Shown: one piece after another, positions 1 to 7,789 of the stretch
How positions within the stretch are numbered: position 1 is the first letter of the stretch
Layout: every line of letters begins with the position of its first letter
DNA from: Anaerobacillus sp.
GTDB taxonomy: Bacteria > Bacillota > Bacilli > Bacillales > Anaerobacillaceae
Length of the DNA stretch: 25,237 nucleotides
Direction of reading: 5' to 3'
Assembly (NCBI GenBank): GCA_007118195.1
Contig: SKSA01000318.1
Coordinates: forward strand, 1-25,237
Program-made: the position numbers and the translations under genes
The notes under the pieces: generated by a model
Told to the model about the DNA's origin: nothing
The model's input: only the letters and a program-made list of their open reading frames with translations
Database searches by the model: none

Positions 1-180
1 GTAGCTTGGATCCGGATAACGAGTAATTAAATCGTAATTGCTGCTTAATTGTTCTTTTAACCATTTAGGTGGCCCTAAAGGGTTCAAATTTGCACTAAAA
101 TCCATAATTTCCTGATCTTTATCCATCTTAAATAATTGTTTCAAAGCTTCCGGTTGTCCACCATGATTCGGCCATTTCAT
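1..180 (-). CDS. cobD: Threonine-phosphate decarboxylase CobD, N-terminal part (runs off left edge)
   Basis: Only the first 60 codons lie in the window. The translation starts MKWPNHGGQPEALKQLF and continues with DFSANLNPLGPP, the N-terminal signature of the CobD/CobC-type PLP-dependent L-threonine-O-3-phosphate decarboxylases (aminotransferase class I/II fold). The family makes (R)-1-amino-2-propanol O-2-phosphate, the linker that CbiB attaches to cobyric acid. The ATG at 178-180 has a good ribosome binding site (GAGGTG) 6 bases upstream. The gene follows cbiB by 52 bases on the same strand and is probably the next gene of the riboswitch-controlled operon. The PLP lysine lies outside the window, so activity cannot be judged. 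Confidence in the family is high because of the adjacent cbiB. Confidence 0.88.
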   Translation of the reverse strand, partial: MKWPNHGGQPEALKQLFKMDKDQEIMDFSANLNPLGPPKWLKEQLSSNYDLITRYPDPSY

Positions 181-232
181 TCTTTCACCTCATTTAAATA
201 AATCGAACAAAATACATTGATCAGTAAATTCT

Positions 233-1207
233 TTACACAGAAAGAGCAACGATCATAAAGATAAAAAAAACGATCCAGCCTCCATGCATGTAATAGAGCG
301 ATTTGATAATATCTGATGTTACTAGTCTTCGAGAATTGTCCCCCATTGTCGCCCGTACTGACTTAATTCCTTTATAGTAATTAATGCCACCTAATTGAAC
401 GTCCATTAATCCAGCGACCATTGCTTCTGACCAGCCACTGTTTGGGCTTGGGTGCTTCATTGCATCACGACGTGTGATTTGCCACGCTTTTTTCATTCTC
501 GATCCTTTAATAAATCTAGCAGAAAGCCATATTGAAAAGGCGGTTAGGCGCGCAGGAATAAAATTGGCGAGATCATCAAGCTTAGCTGACGCCCAACCAA
601 ACTGAATAAATTGCTCGTTTTTATAGCCAACCATTGAATCCAACGTATTAATGGCTCGATACACCATTGCTAACGGAGCACCTCCAATAAGCGCCCAAAA
701 TAATGGTGCTGTAATTCCATCAACGGTGTTTTCAGCGACAGTTTCTACAGTCCCTCTGACAATTTCATTTTCAGGTAAACGATCTGTATCGCGACCAACG
801 ATCATGCTTAAACTTTTTCGTGCTTCATCTAGATCGCCTTTAACAAGAGGGATAAAGACACTTTTAGCTGCATTATGAAGACCATTTATCGCAATTGTTG
901 TAGATATTATGTAAATTTCAATGATTACTCCAACGATAAAGTGCAGCTTATAAGCGAAAAAGACGATCAAAAAAGTGAACAGGAAAACGACAGCTATAAC
1001 CGTAGCTGTCAGAAAAACTCCTTTAGTCTTGCGATGATCATTACCATTCCATCTTTTTTCTAGTAGCGTGATTAATCTTCCCATTTGAACCACTGGGTGT
1101 GGTAACCACTTAGGATCACCAATGATCAAATCAAGTAATACCGCAGCTAATAAAATAATAAATCCAATGAAAAAGACCCCATTAAAAATAGTAAACGGTT
1201 CTAGCAT
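233..1207 (-). CDS. cbiB: Adenosylcobinamide-phosphate synthase CbiB (membrane protein)
   Basis: A 324-aa integral membrane protein of the CbiB/CobD(Pseudomonas-type) family, which joins adenosylcobyric acid to aminopropanol phosphate to give adenosylcobinamide phosphate. Family hallmarks are visible in order: LLDLIIGDPKWLPHPV near residues 24-39, VGRDT near 137, VETVAENTVDG near 153-163, INTLDSMVGYKNEQF near 186-200, DDLANFIPARLT near 211-222, and RDAMKHPSPNSGWSEAM near 246-262. Several hydrophobic stretches (residues 10-28, 65-105, 165-182 and the C-terminus) fit a polytopic membrane protein of normal length. The ATG overlaps the TAG stop of the upstream BtuD-CbiZ gene by 7 bases (ATGCTAG), which suggests translational coupling. 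Its two substrates are supplied by its neighbours: cobyric acid by CbiZ and the aminopropanol phosphate by CobD. Confidence 0.95.
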   Translation of the reverse strand: MLEPFTIFNGVFFIGFIILLAAVLLDLIIGDPKWLPHPVVQMGRLITLLEKRWNGNDHRKTKGVFLTATVIAVVFLFTFLIVFFAYKLHFIVGVIIEIYIISTTIAINGLHNAAKSVFIPLVKGDLDEARKSLSMIVGRDTDRLPENEIVRGTVETVAENTVDGITAPLFWALIGGAPLAMVYRAINTLDSMVGYKNEQFIQFGWASAKLDDLANFIPARLTAFSIWLSARFIKGSRMKKAWQITRRDAMKHPSPNSGWSEAMVAGLMDVQLGGINYYKGIKSVRATMGDNSRRLVTSDIIKSLYYMHGGWIVFFIFMIVALSV

Positions 1208-2676
1208 CTCTTTTGCAACCTTATAAAATATTTCTGTAGCGCTTCTTGCGTCGCTTTATAAACGGTTTGACCGATCGCTTTTCCAACGATCGTCCCTGAA
1301 CCAGAATACGATGTTTTTTCTCCCTGCTGCGTGACAGCAAGAAGTAAAGCGTCTGTTGAAGTACCAGTAGCCAGTGTATTTGTTTCGGGATCTTTAATAT
1401 TAAGGTCTTGTAAAGCCTTTACTTTTGCCTCTGTTGCAGACATAAAACCATTCACTAATGCTCCATCTGTAAAATGAGCATTAACAAAAACCATCGTATT
1501 TATCGTTCCAACTTGAGCATTGGATTCTGATAAAACCCCGTTCGAAATATCAATCGCATTACCGGTTCCTGCGGTTACAACGACCATCAATTGCACGCCT
1601 TCTATTTGCTTTTTGGCAATTACGAGATCTTCTAAATTCACTGCCGTCATCATTCCAACCGCTTGTTCAGATGGGATTTCGTATTTGTTCATCCAATTTT
1701 GTAAATCTTTTTTCGGATCCGAACCGTTGTAATGCTTTTCAACATGAAAATTACAAAAATGCTTTAGCCACTGAATTCCTTCTCCGATAACTCCATTAGA
1801 TATAGTACGTAACGGTCGTTCAAACTGAACATGAATGCACTCACTGTTTTTTTCTATATGAAAAAAGTCAGGGAAATTTATTATTTCGCTCGAAGTAGCG
1901 TAGTTTGGCGTCATAAGTAGTTGCGGTTTAGGTATCGTTGGGTGTGACTGTGTTCTTACGTCAACTTCATAAACTTTTTTTAATTGCTCTTCTTTTCTTA
2001 ACGTATCAACGTCTCCTACCTCTAGAAATGTCCCTTTATGAAGTAAGGCAATCCGATCAGCATAAAGGGAAGCAACGTTTAAGTCATGAAGGATCGCAAA
2101 TATTGTTAAGCCTTTTGATTGTTGCCACTCTTTTAATAAATCGAGCATTTGAAACGTATGCTTAATATCCAAATGATTGGTAGGTTCATCTAAAAGTAAT
2201 ATTTCTGGTTGTTGTGCCAAAACTTTCGCTAATAAAACACGTTGCTTTTCTCCACCGCTGATCATCCGGAATTGCGTGTGGCGATACTCTTTAGTTTTTG
2301 TCATCTCCATCACATTTTCGATCACTTGTTTATCCGATTTCGAAAGTGTCTTCAAGATGCCTTTTTGGTGTGGAAAGCGACCGAGACTAATAATTTCTTC
2401 CACTGTATAATCAAAAGAAACATTTACTTCTTGAGTAAGTACAGCGACTTTTTTTGCTTTTTCTAACTTTGAAAGAGAAGAGATTGATTTTCCACTAATG
2501 AGAATGTCACCTTTTTGACTTGGCAACTGTCCTGTAATCAGCTTAAAAAGTGTCGTTTTCCCACTTCCATTAGGTCCAAGAAGTGCAAAAAACTCCCCTT
2601 TTTCAATTTCAAAATCAAGTCCCTTAATAATAGGAGTATTCGTATACCCACCTACAAGATTTTCAACCTTAATCAA
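1201..2676 (-). CDS. btuD: Corrinoid ABC transporter ATPase fused to adenosylcobinamide amidohydrolase (BtuD-CbiZ)
   Basis: A 491-aa two-domain protein. The first ~240 residues are a FecCD/BtuD-type ABC ATPase: Walker A GPNGSGKTT, signature ISGGEKQR, Walker B ILLLDEPTNHLD and the H-loop AILHDLN are all intact. The C-terminal ~225 residues match CbiZ (blocks VGMMTAVNLEDL, VVTAGTGNAID, NTMVFVNAHFTDGALVNGF and ATGTSTDALLLA). CbiZ hydrolyses adenosylcobinamide to adenosylcobyric acid. Such fusions are known in some bacilli, and they place salvage chemistry on the import machinery. I chose the TTG at 2674-2676 because AAGGGGG sits 7 bases upstream and the start overlaps the btuC stop by 8 bases. 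A longer reading from TTG 2721 would add 15 residues, overlap btuC by 53 bases and lacks a clear ribosome binding site. Confidence 0.93.
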   Translation of the reverse strand: MIKVENLVGGYTNTPIIKGLDFEIEKGEFFALLGPNGSGKTTLFKLITGQLPSQKGDILISGKSISSLSKLEKAKKVAVLTQEVNVSFDYTVEEIISLGRFPHQKGILKTLSKSDKQVIENVMEMTKTKEYRHTQFRMISGGEKQRVLLAKVLAQQPEILLLDEPTNHLDIKHTFQMLDLLKEWQQSKGLTIFAILHDLNVASLYADRIALLHKGTFLEVGDVDTLRKEEQLKKVYEVDVRTQSHPTIPKPQLLMTPNYATSSEIINFPDFFHIEKNSECIHVQFERPLRTISNGVIGEGIQWLKHFCNFHVEKHYNGSDPKKDLQNWMNKYEIPSEQAVGMMTAVNLEDLVIAKKQIEGVQLMVVVTAGTGNAIDISNGVLSESNAQVGTINTMVFVNAHFTDGALVNGFMSATEAKVKALQDLNIKDPETNTLATGTSTDALLLAVTQQGEKTSYSGSGTIVGKAIGQTVYKATQEALQKYFIRLQKRC

Positions 2677-3790
2677 TTCCCTTCCCCCTTCCAACTCGTT
2701 CTCTAACCAATAAGGCCGCAAAAACGGGTGCGCCTATTAATGCTGTTATGACACCAATCGGTAATTCTTTCGGAGCGATGATCGTTCTTGCCACTAAATC
2801 TGCTAAGATGAGGAATGCTCCTCCGACGAGCATTGATAGCGGAAGAACATGGCGATGATTCGGGCCTGTGACAATTCGAACGAGATGAGGAATCACAAGA
2901 CCTACAAAGCCAATAGAACCTGAAACTGCGACTGCTGCTCCCGTTAACAAAGAGGCACCAATTAAAATATAGATCTTTGCTCGCTTAACATTGACTCCAA
3001 TATGATCTGCAGCCTCTTCCCCTAGTGCTAAGGCATTTAATTCTCGATAGTGAATGAGAAGGATAAACGAGCCAAAAAGCATAAACGGAATCATCAGTTG
3101 AACATGACTCCAACCTCTCATACCTACACTTCCATATAACCAATAAATAATCTGCGTCATCGAATCACGGTCACCTAGGGAAATAATTAACGAAATAATC
3201 GATCCTATAAATGCACTTACGATGATCCCTGCCAAAATGATCGTTTCGATCGCCATACTTCTACTACTTAACCGAACTAAACCAAACACGACTCCTAAAG
3301 TAATAAAACCACTAATAATCGCTACAACAGGAAGTGTATAGCTTCCTAAACCAACAATCGTTACTTGGAAAAATAAAACGAATACCGCCCCTAAGGCCGC
3401 CCCTGAAGAAACACCGATCGTATATGGATCTGCCAGTGGATTACGTAATAATCCCTGAAACGCAGCACCTGCTAAGGCTAACGAAGCCCCTACGCAAAGG
3501 GCAAGTAAAACTCTTGGTAACCTGATATTCCAGATAATCATTTCTTCATTTCTAGGAACATCATTTAGCCAGTCTAAATATATTGGTGTAGTAACGATAT
3601 GATTAATAGTATTATCAGCGATAATATTAAAGGTATTAACAACGGTAATATTTAAGATCGTGGGCACTGGGATAGTGACACTACTAACTAATAAACCAAG
3701 AAGGGTCGTACAAAGTACAAACCCTCCACTTAACACATATAGCCAAACAACCTTATTGCTTAAATATTTCCGGATAGATAAACTCTGCAA
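2669..3790 (-). CDS. btuC: Cobalamin ABC transporter permease BtuC (FecCD family)
   Basis: A polytopic permease of the FecCD/BtuC family, about 373 residues with roughly ten hydrophobic segments. Recognisable blocks are the periplasmic region ending WNIRLPRVLLALCVGASLALAG, then FQGLLRNPLADPYTIGVSSGAALGA, the cytoplasmic coupling region with GEEAADHIGVN, and the late motif GFVGLVIPHLVR near residue 300. It pairs with BtuF outside and the BtuD domain inside. Vitamin B12 specificity rests on the riboswitch and the CbiZ/CbiB neighbours, because FecCD permeases also serve siderophores. The gene overlaps the 3' end of btuF. TTG at 3788-3790 is preferred because GAAGGGG lies 9 bases upstream; a TTG at 3799 would sit directly against that ribosome binding site. 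Confidence 0.92.
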   Translation of the reverse strand: MQSLSIRKYLSNKVVWLYVLSGGFVLCTTLLGLLVSSVTIPVPTILNITVVNTFNIIADNTINHIVTTPIYLDWLNDVPRNEEMIIWNIRLPRVLLALCVGASLALAGAAFQGLLRNPLADPYTIGVSSGAALGAVFVLFFQVTIVGLGSYTLPVVAIISGFITLGVVFGLVRLSSRSMAIETIILAGIIVSAFIGSIISLIISLGDRDSMTQIIYWLYGSVGMRGWSHVQLMIPFMLFGSFILLIHYRELNALALGEEAADHIGVNVKRAKIYILIGASLLTGAAVAVSGSIGFVGLVIPHLVRIVTGPNHRHVLPLSMLVGGAFLILADLVARTIIAPKELPIGVITALIGAPVFAALLVRERVGRGKGID

Positions 3791-4787
3791 GTGTTTCAAC
3801 CCCTTCGATTAAACGAGGGCCAGGTCGTACAACGGTATCATTTTCAACATCAAATACTAGTTCATTTTTGATCGCAGAAACCTCTGCCCATCCGTCACGT
3901 CCTAGAACACCATCTTTTGGACTCTCTACATAATAACCATAGGTAGTAATAATAACATCTGGATTTAATTGAACGATTTCTTCCTCCGTCAACTTCACCC
4001 AACCTTCTTGCTCTCCTGCAGCGTTAATCGCTTGAATAGACTCAAGCATCTCGTGCATAAATGTCCCTTTCCCTGTCGTAAAAATATCTGGGGCTGGCGA
4101 AACTTCCACCCAAACTTTCTTTTTCTCGGTTACTGCTTCTGCTTTCTCTTTGATTGCTGCAAGACGTTCCTGCATATCAGTAATGATTTCTTCTGCTTGT
4201 AGCGTAGCGCCTGTGACACTACCGATTAATTCAAACGTTTGATATACATCAGCAAATGAAGAGGCACTACCTACTACAACAACGTTGATCCCTGCTTCTA
4301 CAAATTGATTTAAAATATCAGGATAATTTTGATAATGATAACTTTGTACTAAAGCTAGATCAGGAAGTTGTGTTAAAATTAGCTCGACATTCATATCTTG
4401 TGCGCCTACTTTTTCAATATCTAACACTTCAGCCGGATAGTTACAAAAATCAGAAACACCGATAATTTTATCGCCTAGTCCAAGTGCAAAAGAAATTTCA
4501 GTAGTACTAGGTTGTAAAGAAACAATCGTTTCAGGCTTTTCTTCAATTGTAATATCTCTACCGGCATCATCAGTGACCGTTACCGGAAATTGTTGCTCTC
4601 CTAAACCTTCATTTGAATCCTCTTCTTCACTTTTTTCCTCTTCATTCGTTATTTCCTCATTAGAAACTTCTCCATCTTGAGTGTTTTCCTGTTGGACTTC
4701 TTCTGTACTACAACCAACAACGATAGCCATCGCTAACATTATAACAAAACTGAGAAGTCCCCACTTTTTGAAAAATTCGTTCAACAT
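3753..4787 (-). CDS. btuF: Cobalamin-binding lipoprotein BtuF
   Basis: A 344-aa solute-binding lipoprotein of the BtuF/FhuD class III type. Residues 11-25 are hydrophobic and end in a lipobox, VVGC, with Cys26 as the lipidation site. A very acidic Glu/Asp/Asn linker (about residues 28-65) follows. The binding domain then shows VTVTDDAGRDITIEEKPETIVSLQPSTTEI, the usual opening of these proteins, with LGLGDKIIGVSDFCNYP and PDVIITTYGY further on. It captures corrinoids outside the membrane and hands them to BtuC. The ATG at 4785-4787 is chosen because AGGGGG lies 7 bases upstream; an in-frame TTG 10 codons earlier falls in the leader. It is the first gene after the riboswitch and terminator. A siderophore ligand is formally possible but unlikely in this context. 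Confidence 0.92.
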   Translation of the reverse strand: MLNEFFKKWGLLSFVIMLAMAIVVGCSTEEVQQENTQDGEVSNEEITNEEEKSEEEDSNEGLGEQQFPVTVTDDAGRDITIEEKPETIVSLQPSTTEISFALGLGDKIIGVSDFCNYPAEVLDIEKVGAQDMNVELILTQLPDLALVQSYHYQNYPDILNQFVEAGINVVVVGSASSFADVYQTFELIGSVTGATLQAEEIITDMQERLAAIKEKAEAVTEKKKVWVEVSPAPDIFTTGKGTFMHEMLESIQAINAAGEQEGWVKLTEEEIVQLNPDVIITTYGYYVESPKDGVLGRDGWAEVSAIKNELVFDVENDTVVRPGPRLIEGVETLAEFIYPEIFKQ

Positions 4788-4813
4788 TTTTATTCCCCCT
4801 AATAGTATTAGCA

Positions 4814-4845
4814 ACAAAAAAACGCATTTCCAAAGGAAAAGCGTT
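4814..4845 (-). terminator. Intrinsic terminator in the btuF leader (riboswitch expression platform)
   Basis: Read on the minus strand, AACGCTTTTCC and GGAAATGCGTT form an 11-bp stem with one T-T mismatch and a short loop, followed by a run of seven T. It lies between the riboswitch (ending near 4975) and the btuF start (4787), about 25 bases before the ribosome binding site. This is where a B12-bound aptamer would be expected to stop transcription of the operon. Confidence 0.85.
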
Positions 4846-4974
4846 GAATGTTAAAAAGGCACTTTATGTATTCTCAGTTACTTGCAAACTAGAGAAAGTT
4901 CGGTAATCTATTATTGATTACGTAGATTACTATGCACTTTAAACATCCCTTTCCTCGAAGGAGCTTAAAAACAA

Positions 4975-5152
4975 AATAGGCAGGTCTCCTGACTTACGCT
5001 TCAACAGTTGGCTATCCTTCCCATGTTTCATCTTACACAGTGGACTTGTTTAGCTTTCCTCAACGTTTACAGTGGCGGGACCGTGTTGGAGTTTCACCAA
5101 CTTCCCTTTTCACCTTGAGCATTCATTAACGAACATTCAAGGAACCTATATG
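4975..5152 (-). promoter_or_regulatory. Cobalamin (AdoCbl-type) riboswitch
   Basis: On the minus strand the region carries the conserved core of the cobalamin riboswitch: GGTGAAACTCC, then CGGTCCCGCCACTGTAA, and near the 3' end AGTCAGGAGACCTGCC (the B12 box). The ends close with an ATAGG/CCTAT P1 pairing (5145-5149 with 4976-4980). The element lies between a strong promoter and a leader terminator upstream of btuF. In this family ligand binding lowers expression of B12 uptake and synthesis genes, so the whole btuF-btuC-btuD/cbiZ-cbiB-cobD run is likely repressed when adenosylcobalamin is plentiful. Exact outer boundaries are approximate. Confidence 0.97.
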
Positions 5153-5182
5153 TCAAATATTCAGTTTTTTTGCGCTAATGTC

Positions 5183-5211
5183 ATTATAAAGTAATTCTTT
5201 ACTCTTGTAAA
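5183..5211 (-). promoter_or_regulatory. SigA-type promoter of the B12 operon
   Basis: On the minus strand TTTACA (5206-5211) and TATAAT (5183-5188) are separated by exactly 17 bases, a near-consensus housekeeping promoter. The predicted start site is near 5176, about 24 bases before the riboswitch. Confidence 0.8.
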
Positions 5212-5224
5212 TTGAAATTTTTAA

Positions 5225-5436
5225 TTTAGAAACGGTTTGTTTCCGTAACCCTAGCAGATGAGAGTGTCGCCATCTCTTTTTATATTTTTGTAGATGCTCG
5301 TAAAATAATGCCCTTTACAAAATAATTCCGTTTAGAGTGGACCGATTCAAATGTTGCTATTTTACTCACTCTTAATGGCTTAATTTTATCGTTAGCAACC
5401 TTTATGACTCCTTATTTATTAGAAAAGCGGGCTTAA
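5225..5436 (+). pseudogene. Decayed fragment resembling an MFS transporter
   Basis: One plus-strand frame, with an internal TAA at 5323-5325, reads through most of this region. After the stop it gives FRLEWTDSNVAILLTLNGL, then a hydrophobic run ending PYLLEKRA and a TAA at 5434-5436. The pattern of sensor, Leu/Asn/Gly-rich helix and LLEKR loop is like the TM7-TM8 region of multidrug-type major facilitator transporters. No start codon with a ribosome binding site is present and both ends of the transporter are missing, so it would be a relic, not a gene. The part before the stop (KRFVSVTLADESVAI and on) is less convincing. This is a judgement by eye, without a database match. Confidence 0.35.
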
Positions 5437-5445
5437 AACGCCCGC
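5423..5445 (-). terminator. Terminator of the gerA operon
   Basis: GCGGGC (5427-5432) and GCCCGC (5440-5445) form a perfect 6-bp GC-rich stem. On the minus strand the stem is followed by TTTTCT. It lies about 130 bases past the gerAC stop. There is no T-run on the plus strand. Confidence 0.7.
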
Positions 5446-5574
5446 AAACATAAAATACATCGCGACCATTACTACCAAAACTATCTTTTAAATATAATGT
5501 ATCAGATAGAGCAAACATTTCATCCAAGCTTTGACTATTTGAAAAGAGTTTCGTTATTGGGAGATTATTTATAC

Positions 5575-6693
5575 TTATTTAACACTTCCAAACCCTCTTA
5601 ACTTCACATTGACATTCACATTAATTTTCGCCTCTGGATAAATCTCCTCTTTCCAATCCATCTCTTGCCACTCCTCATACTTTGAACTGTTTCTCACAAA
5701 TTGTCCTATTCCGATATTATCGGCCTGCTTTTGTTGCATTTCTTTAATTAAACGCTCACTCACTTCCTCTATATTCGCTGCAAGTTTCTTTTCTATTTCT
5801 TTTTGTACTTCGTCATCTGATAAATCTAGAAGACCGGTATACTCACTAATACTACCTTCCACTTCAACATTTACATCAATCTCTGATGGAGAATTCACTT
5901 TCACTTTCCGCTTAGATTTTAACGTCGTAAATGTCATGTATAAATAGCTTTCTTTCTCCTCATCATCCAAGATCATTTCCTTTGTCATATCTCCACCAAC
6001 ATAATCTCCATGAAGCATCATAAAAATCCTTGCATCCACTGGATTAATTGTCATCACTAGACGCTCACCAGAAAATAAACCGAGTCCATCAACAATGATT
6101 TCCTCTATCCCTTGTTTAATAACCGGGACAATTGGATCAATGCCATCGTCATGAAAAGCCCTTTTAAACTTATGTAACGAAGTATCTGCCGTGATTAATG
6201 TTTTTGCTTCCTTATCAATTAATTCAAATATGTACCTACTCGTTCGTGGGTGCTCTGGGTAATCACCTATTAATAAATCTTTACTACTACCGTTAACAAC
6301 GATAATCTTTAAATTTAAACCGATGGTATGATCTCGCAGCAGTGTATCCATCGTATCAAAAATACCTATCTCCGCTAAATTCCGACTAAAAAGCGCGGTT
6401 CTTAATTGACCACTTACTAACGCTCGATCGGTTTTTCGGGCAAGTTTCATTCTCCCTTCTTTACTCGTATGAGCAATCGTTGTTAAAACTTCTCGATCTT
6501 TTTCTGCCGTAGGCGTAATTTGTGGCATTGCTACCGTCAAAATTAAAACCCCTTCTTCCTCAGCGTCGTCAGCTTCGTTCAGTTCATAACCGACACTGTG
6601 AATAAAGCCTAAATCCTCAACAATTTTCTTTTCTGGACACCCAGTAAGTAGAAAAGACGTTAAAATAAGAACAACTAGTAGCAGATTACGCAA
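5575..6693 (-). CDS. gerAC: Spore germination receptor lipoprotein GerAC
   Basis: A 372-aa Ger(x)C-family lipoprotein, the C subunit of a gerA-type germinant receptor in the inner membrane of spores. The signal sequence MRNLLLVVLILTSFLLTGC ends in a lipobox with Cys19. Family features follow: EDLGFIHSVGYELNE, the repeated Glu/Lys-rich regions, an ARIFMMLHGDYVGG block and a C-terminal INVNVNVKLRGFGSV strand segment. The length is normal for the family. It overlaps the 3' end of gerAB by 8 bases, so translation is probably coupled. It is the last gene of the operon; a terminator follows. The germinant cannot be read from the sequence. Confidence 0.93.
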   Translation of the reverse strand: MRNLLLVVLILTSFLLTGCPEKKIVEDLGFIHSVGYELNEADDAEEEGVLILTVAMPQITPTAEKDREVLTTIAHTSKEGRMKLARKTDRALVSGQLRTALFSRNLAEIGIFDTMDTLLRDHTIGLNLKIIVVNGSSKDLLIGDYPEHPRTSRYIFELIDKEAKTLITADTSLHKFKRAFHDDGIDPIVPVIKQGIEEIIVDGLGLFSGERLVMTINPVDARIFMMLHGDYVGGDMTKEMILDDEEKESYLYMTFTTLKSKRKVKVNSPSEIDVNVEVEGSISEYTGLLDLSDDEVQKEIEKKLAANIEEVSERLIKEMQQKQADNIGIGQFVRNSSKYEEWQEMDWKEEIYPEAKINVNVNVKLRGFGSVK

Positions 6694-7777
6694 TTTTATT
6701 TCCTCGCTTTGCTTTAGCTTTTTGTAGCCATAATAAAAGGAGAAGTAGCAAAGGAAAACTGAATGAAAAAATGGTTTGCAAAATGGCGATCACATTTAAC
6801 AATTCATCAACCTCCCTCTTAATTTCAAAAAACAAACTACTAAAGAACGTACTTCCTACAATGATCAACATTAACCACTTTTCCTTTGTCTTTATAAAAA
6901 TCCTTTTTGTTGCCTGAAGCGCACCCCAGTAATAAAAGGTAACCGTAACGATGATTTTTATGAAGAAAATCACAAACACGATATTTTCGATCCGTTCAAT
7001 TAAGGGGGTTTCCATAAACTTCAATAAATTTTGCATGGGGTAAAGAATTCCTTTTACTTGTTCAAAGCTATAAAAACCCATAGCTACAAAACAAACAGAT
7101 ACATAAATAAACGTTGTAAATAAATGACCAGCAATTACAGCCTTGCCAAACTTACCGTCATTTTGTACGTAAGGGAATAAAAAAAGAACTAGCTCAAAGC
7201 CAAGAAAGGCCGTATATGCCTCAAATCCTTTTTCAAATGGATCGATTTGTCCCTTAAAAATAAATGGGGTAAGACGCGTAAAGCTAAATTCAGGAAATAA
7301 TAGAAAAAGTAAAAAAATGGTCCAAATCGTCATAAAGAAAAAAAGTAGGGTAATCTTACCCATGTTATAAATCCCTTTACTTAAAAAAAATAATGCAGTA
7401 ATTAGGAATAAAATTAAAAAAGAATTCGCACTTACTTCCGGAAACATTGCATTTTGAATTAATATAATATAATTTTTAGCCACTAAAACTGCAAGTAAAC
7501 TAAACGAAACAATCATAAATAAGTAGATAGGATAACATAACCATTTAGGAAAACTCTGTTCTAATATCGTGAAAACAGATTGTCCATTCCCCTTTTTGTA
7601 AACAAGAATAATGAAGACGATGTTGGCTAGAGCCACTGCTGATAAAGGAAATAGCCCCAACCATCCATTCGTGCCAAATGCTTCTGCAACTATTCTTGGC
7701 AACGCAAATAAAATAACACCCGATTGGATCATGTAAACAATGACAGCTATTTGCGTATAATGTAGTTTTTCATTCAT
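6686..7777 (-). CDS. gerAB: Spore germination receptor permease-like subunit GerAB
   Basis: A 363-aa polytopic membrane protein of the GerAB/endospore germination permease family (amino-acid permease-like fold), which in studied receptors binds the germinant. About ten hydrophobic helices are visible. The opening LHYTQIAVIVYMIQSGVILFALP matches the family's first helix. The ATG at 7775-7777 is preferred because AAAGGA lies about 8 bases upstream; an ATG two codons earlier is too close to that site. It starts 13 bases after the gerAA stop and overlaps gerAC, giving the usual A-B-C order. Confidence 0.93.
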   Translation of the reverse strand: MNEKLHYTQIAVIVYMIQSGVILFALPRIVAEAFGTNGWLGLFPLSAVALANIVFIILVYKKGNGQSVFTILEQSFPKWLCYPIYLFMIVSFSLLAVLVAKNYIILIQNAMFPEVSANSFLILFLITALFFLSKGIYNMGKITLLFFFMTIWTIFLLFLLFPEFSFTRLTPFIFKGQIDPFEKGFEAYTAFLGFELVLFLFPYVQNDGKFGKAVIAGHLFTTFIYVSVCFVAMGFYSFEQVKGILYPMQNLLKFMETPLIERIENIVFVIFFIKIIVTVTFYYWGALQATKRIFIKTKEKWLMLIIVGSTFFSSLFFEIKREVDELLNVIAILQTIFSFSFPLLLLLLLWLQKAKAKRGNKIA

Positions 7778-7789
7778 TATCATCGTCCT

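Noticed and set aside
651..878. Plus-strand open frames inside cbiB and other minus-strand genes
   Set aside because: They lie wholly within strongly supported genes on the other strand and show no family features.
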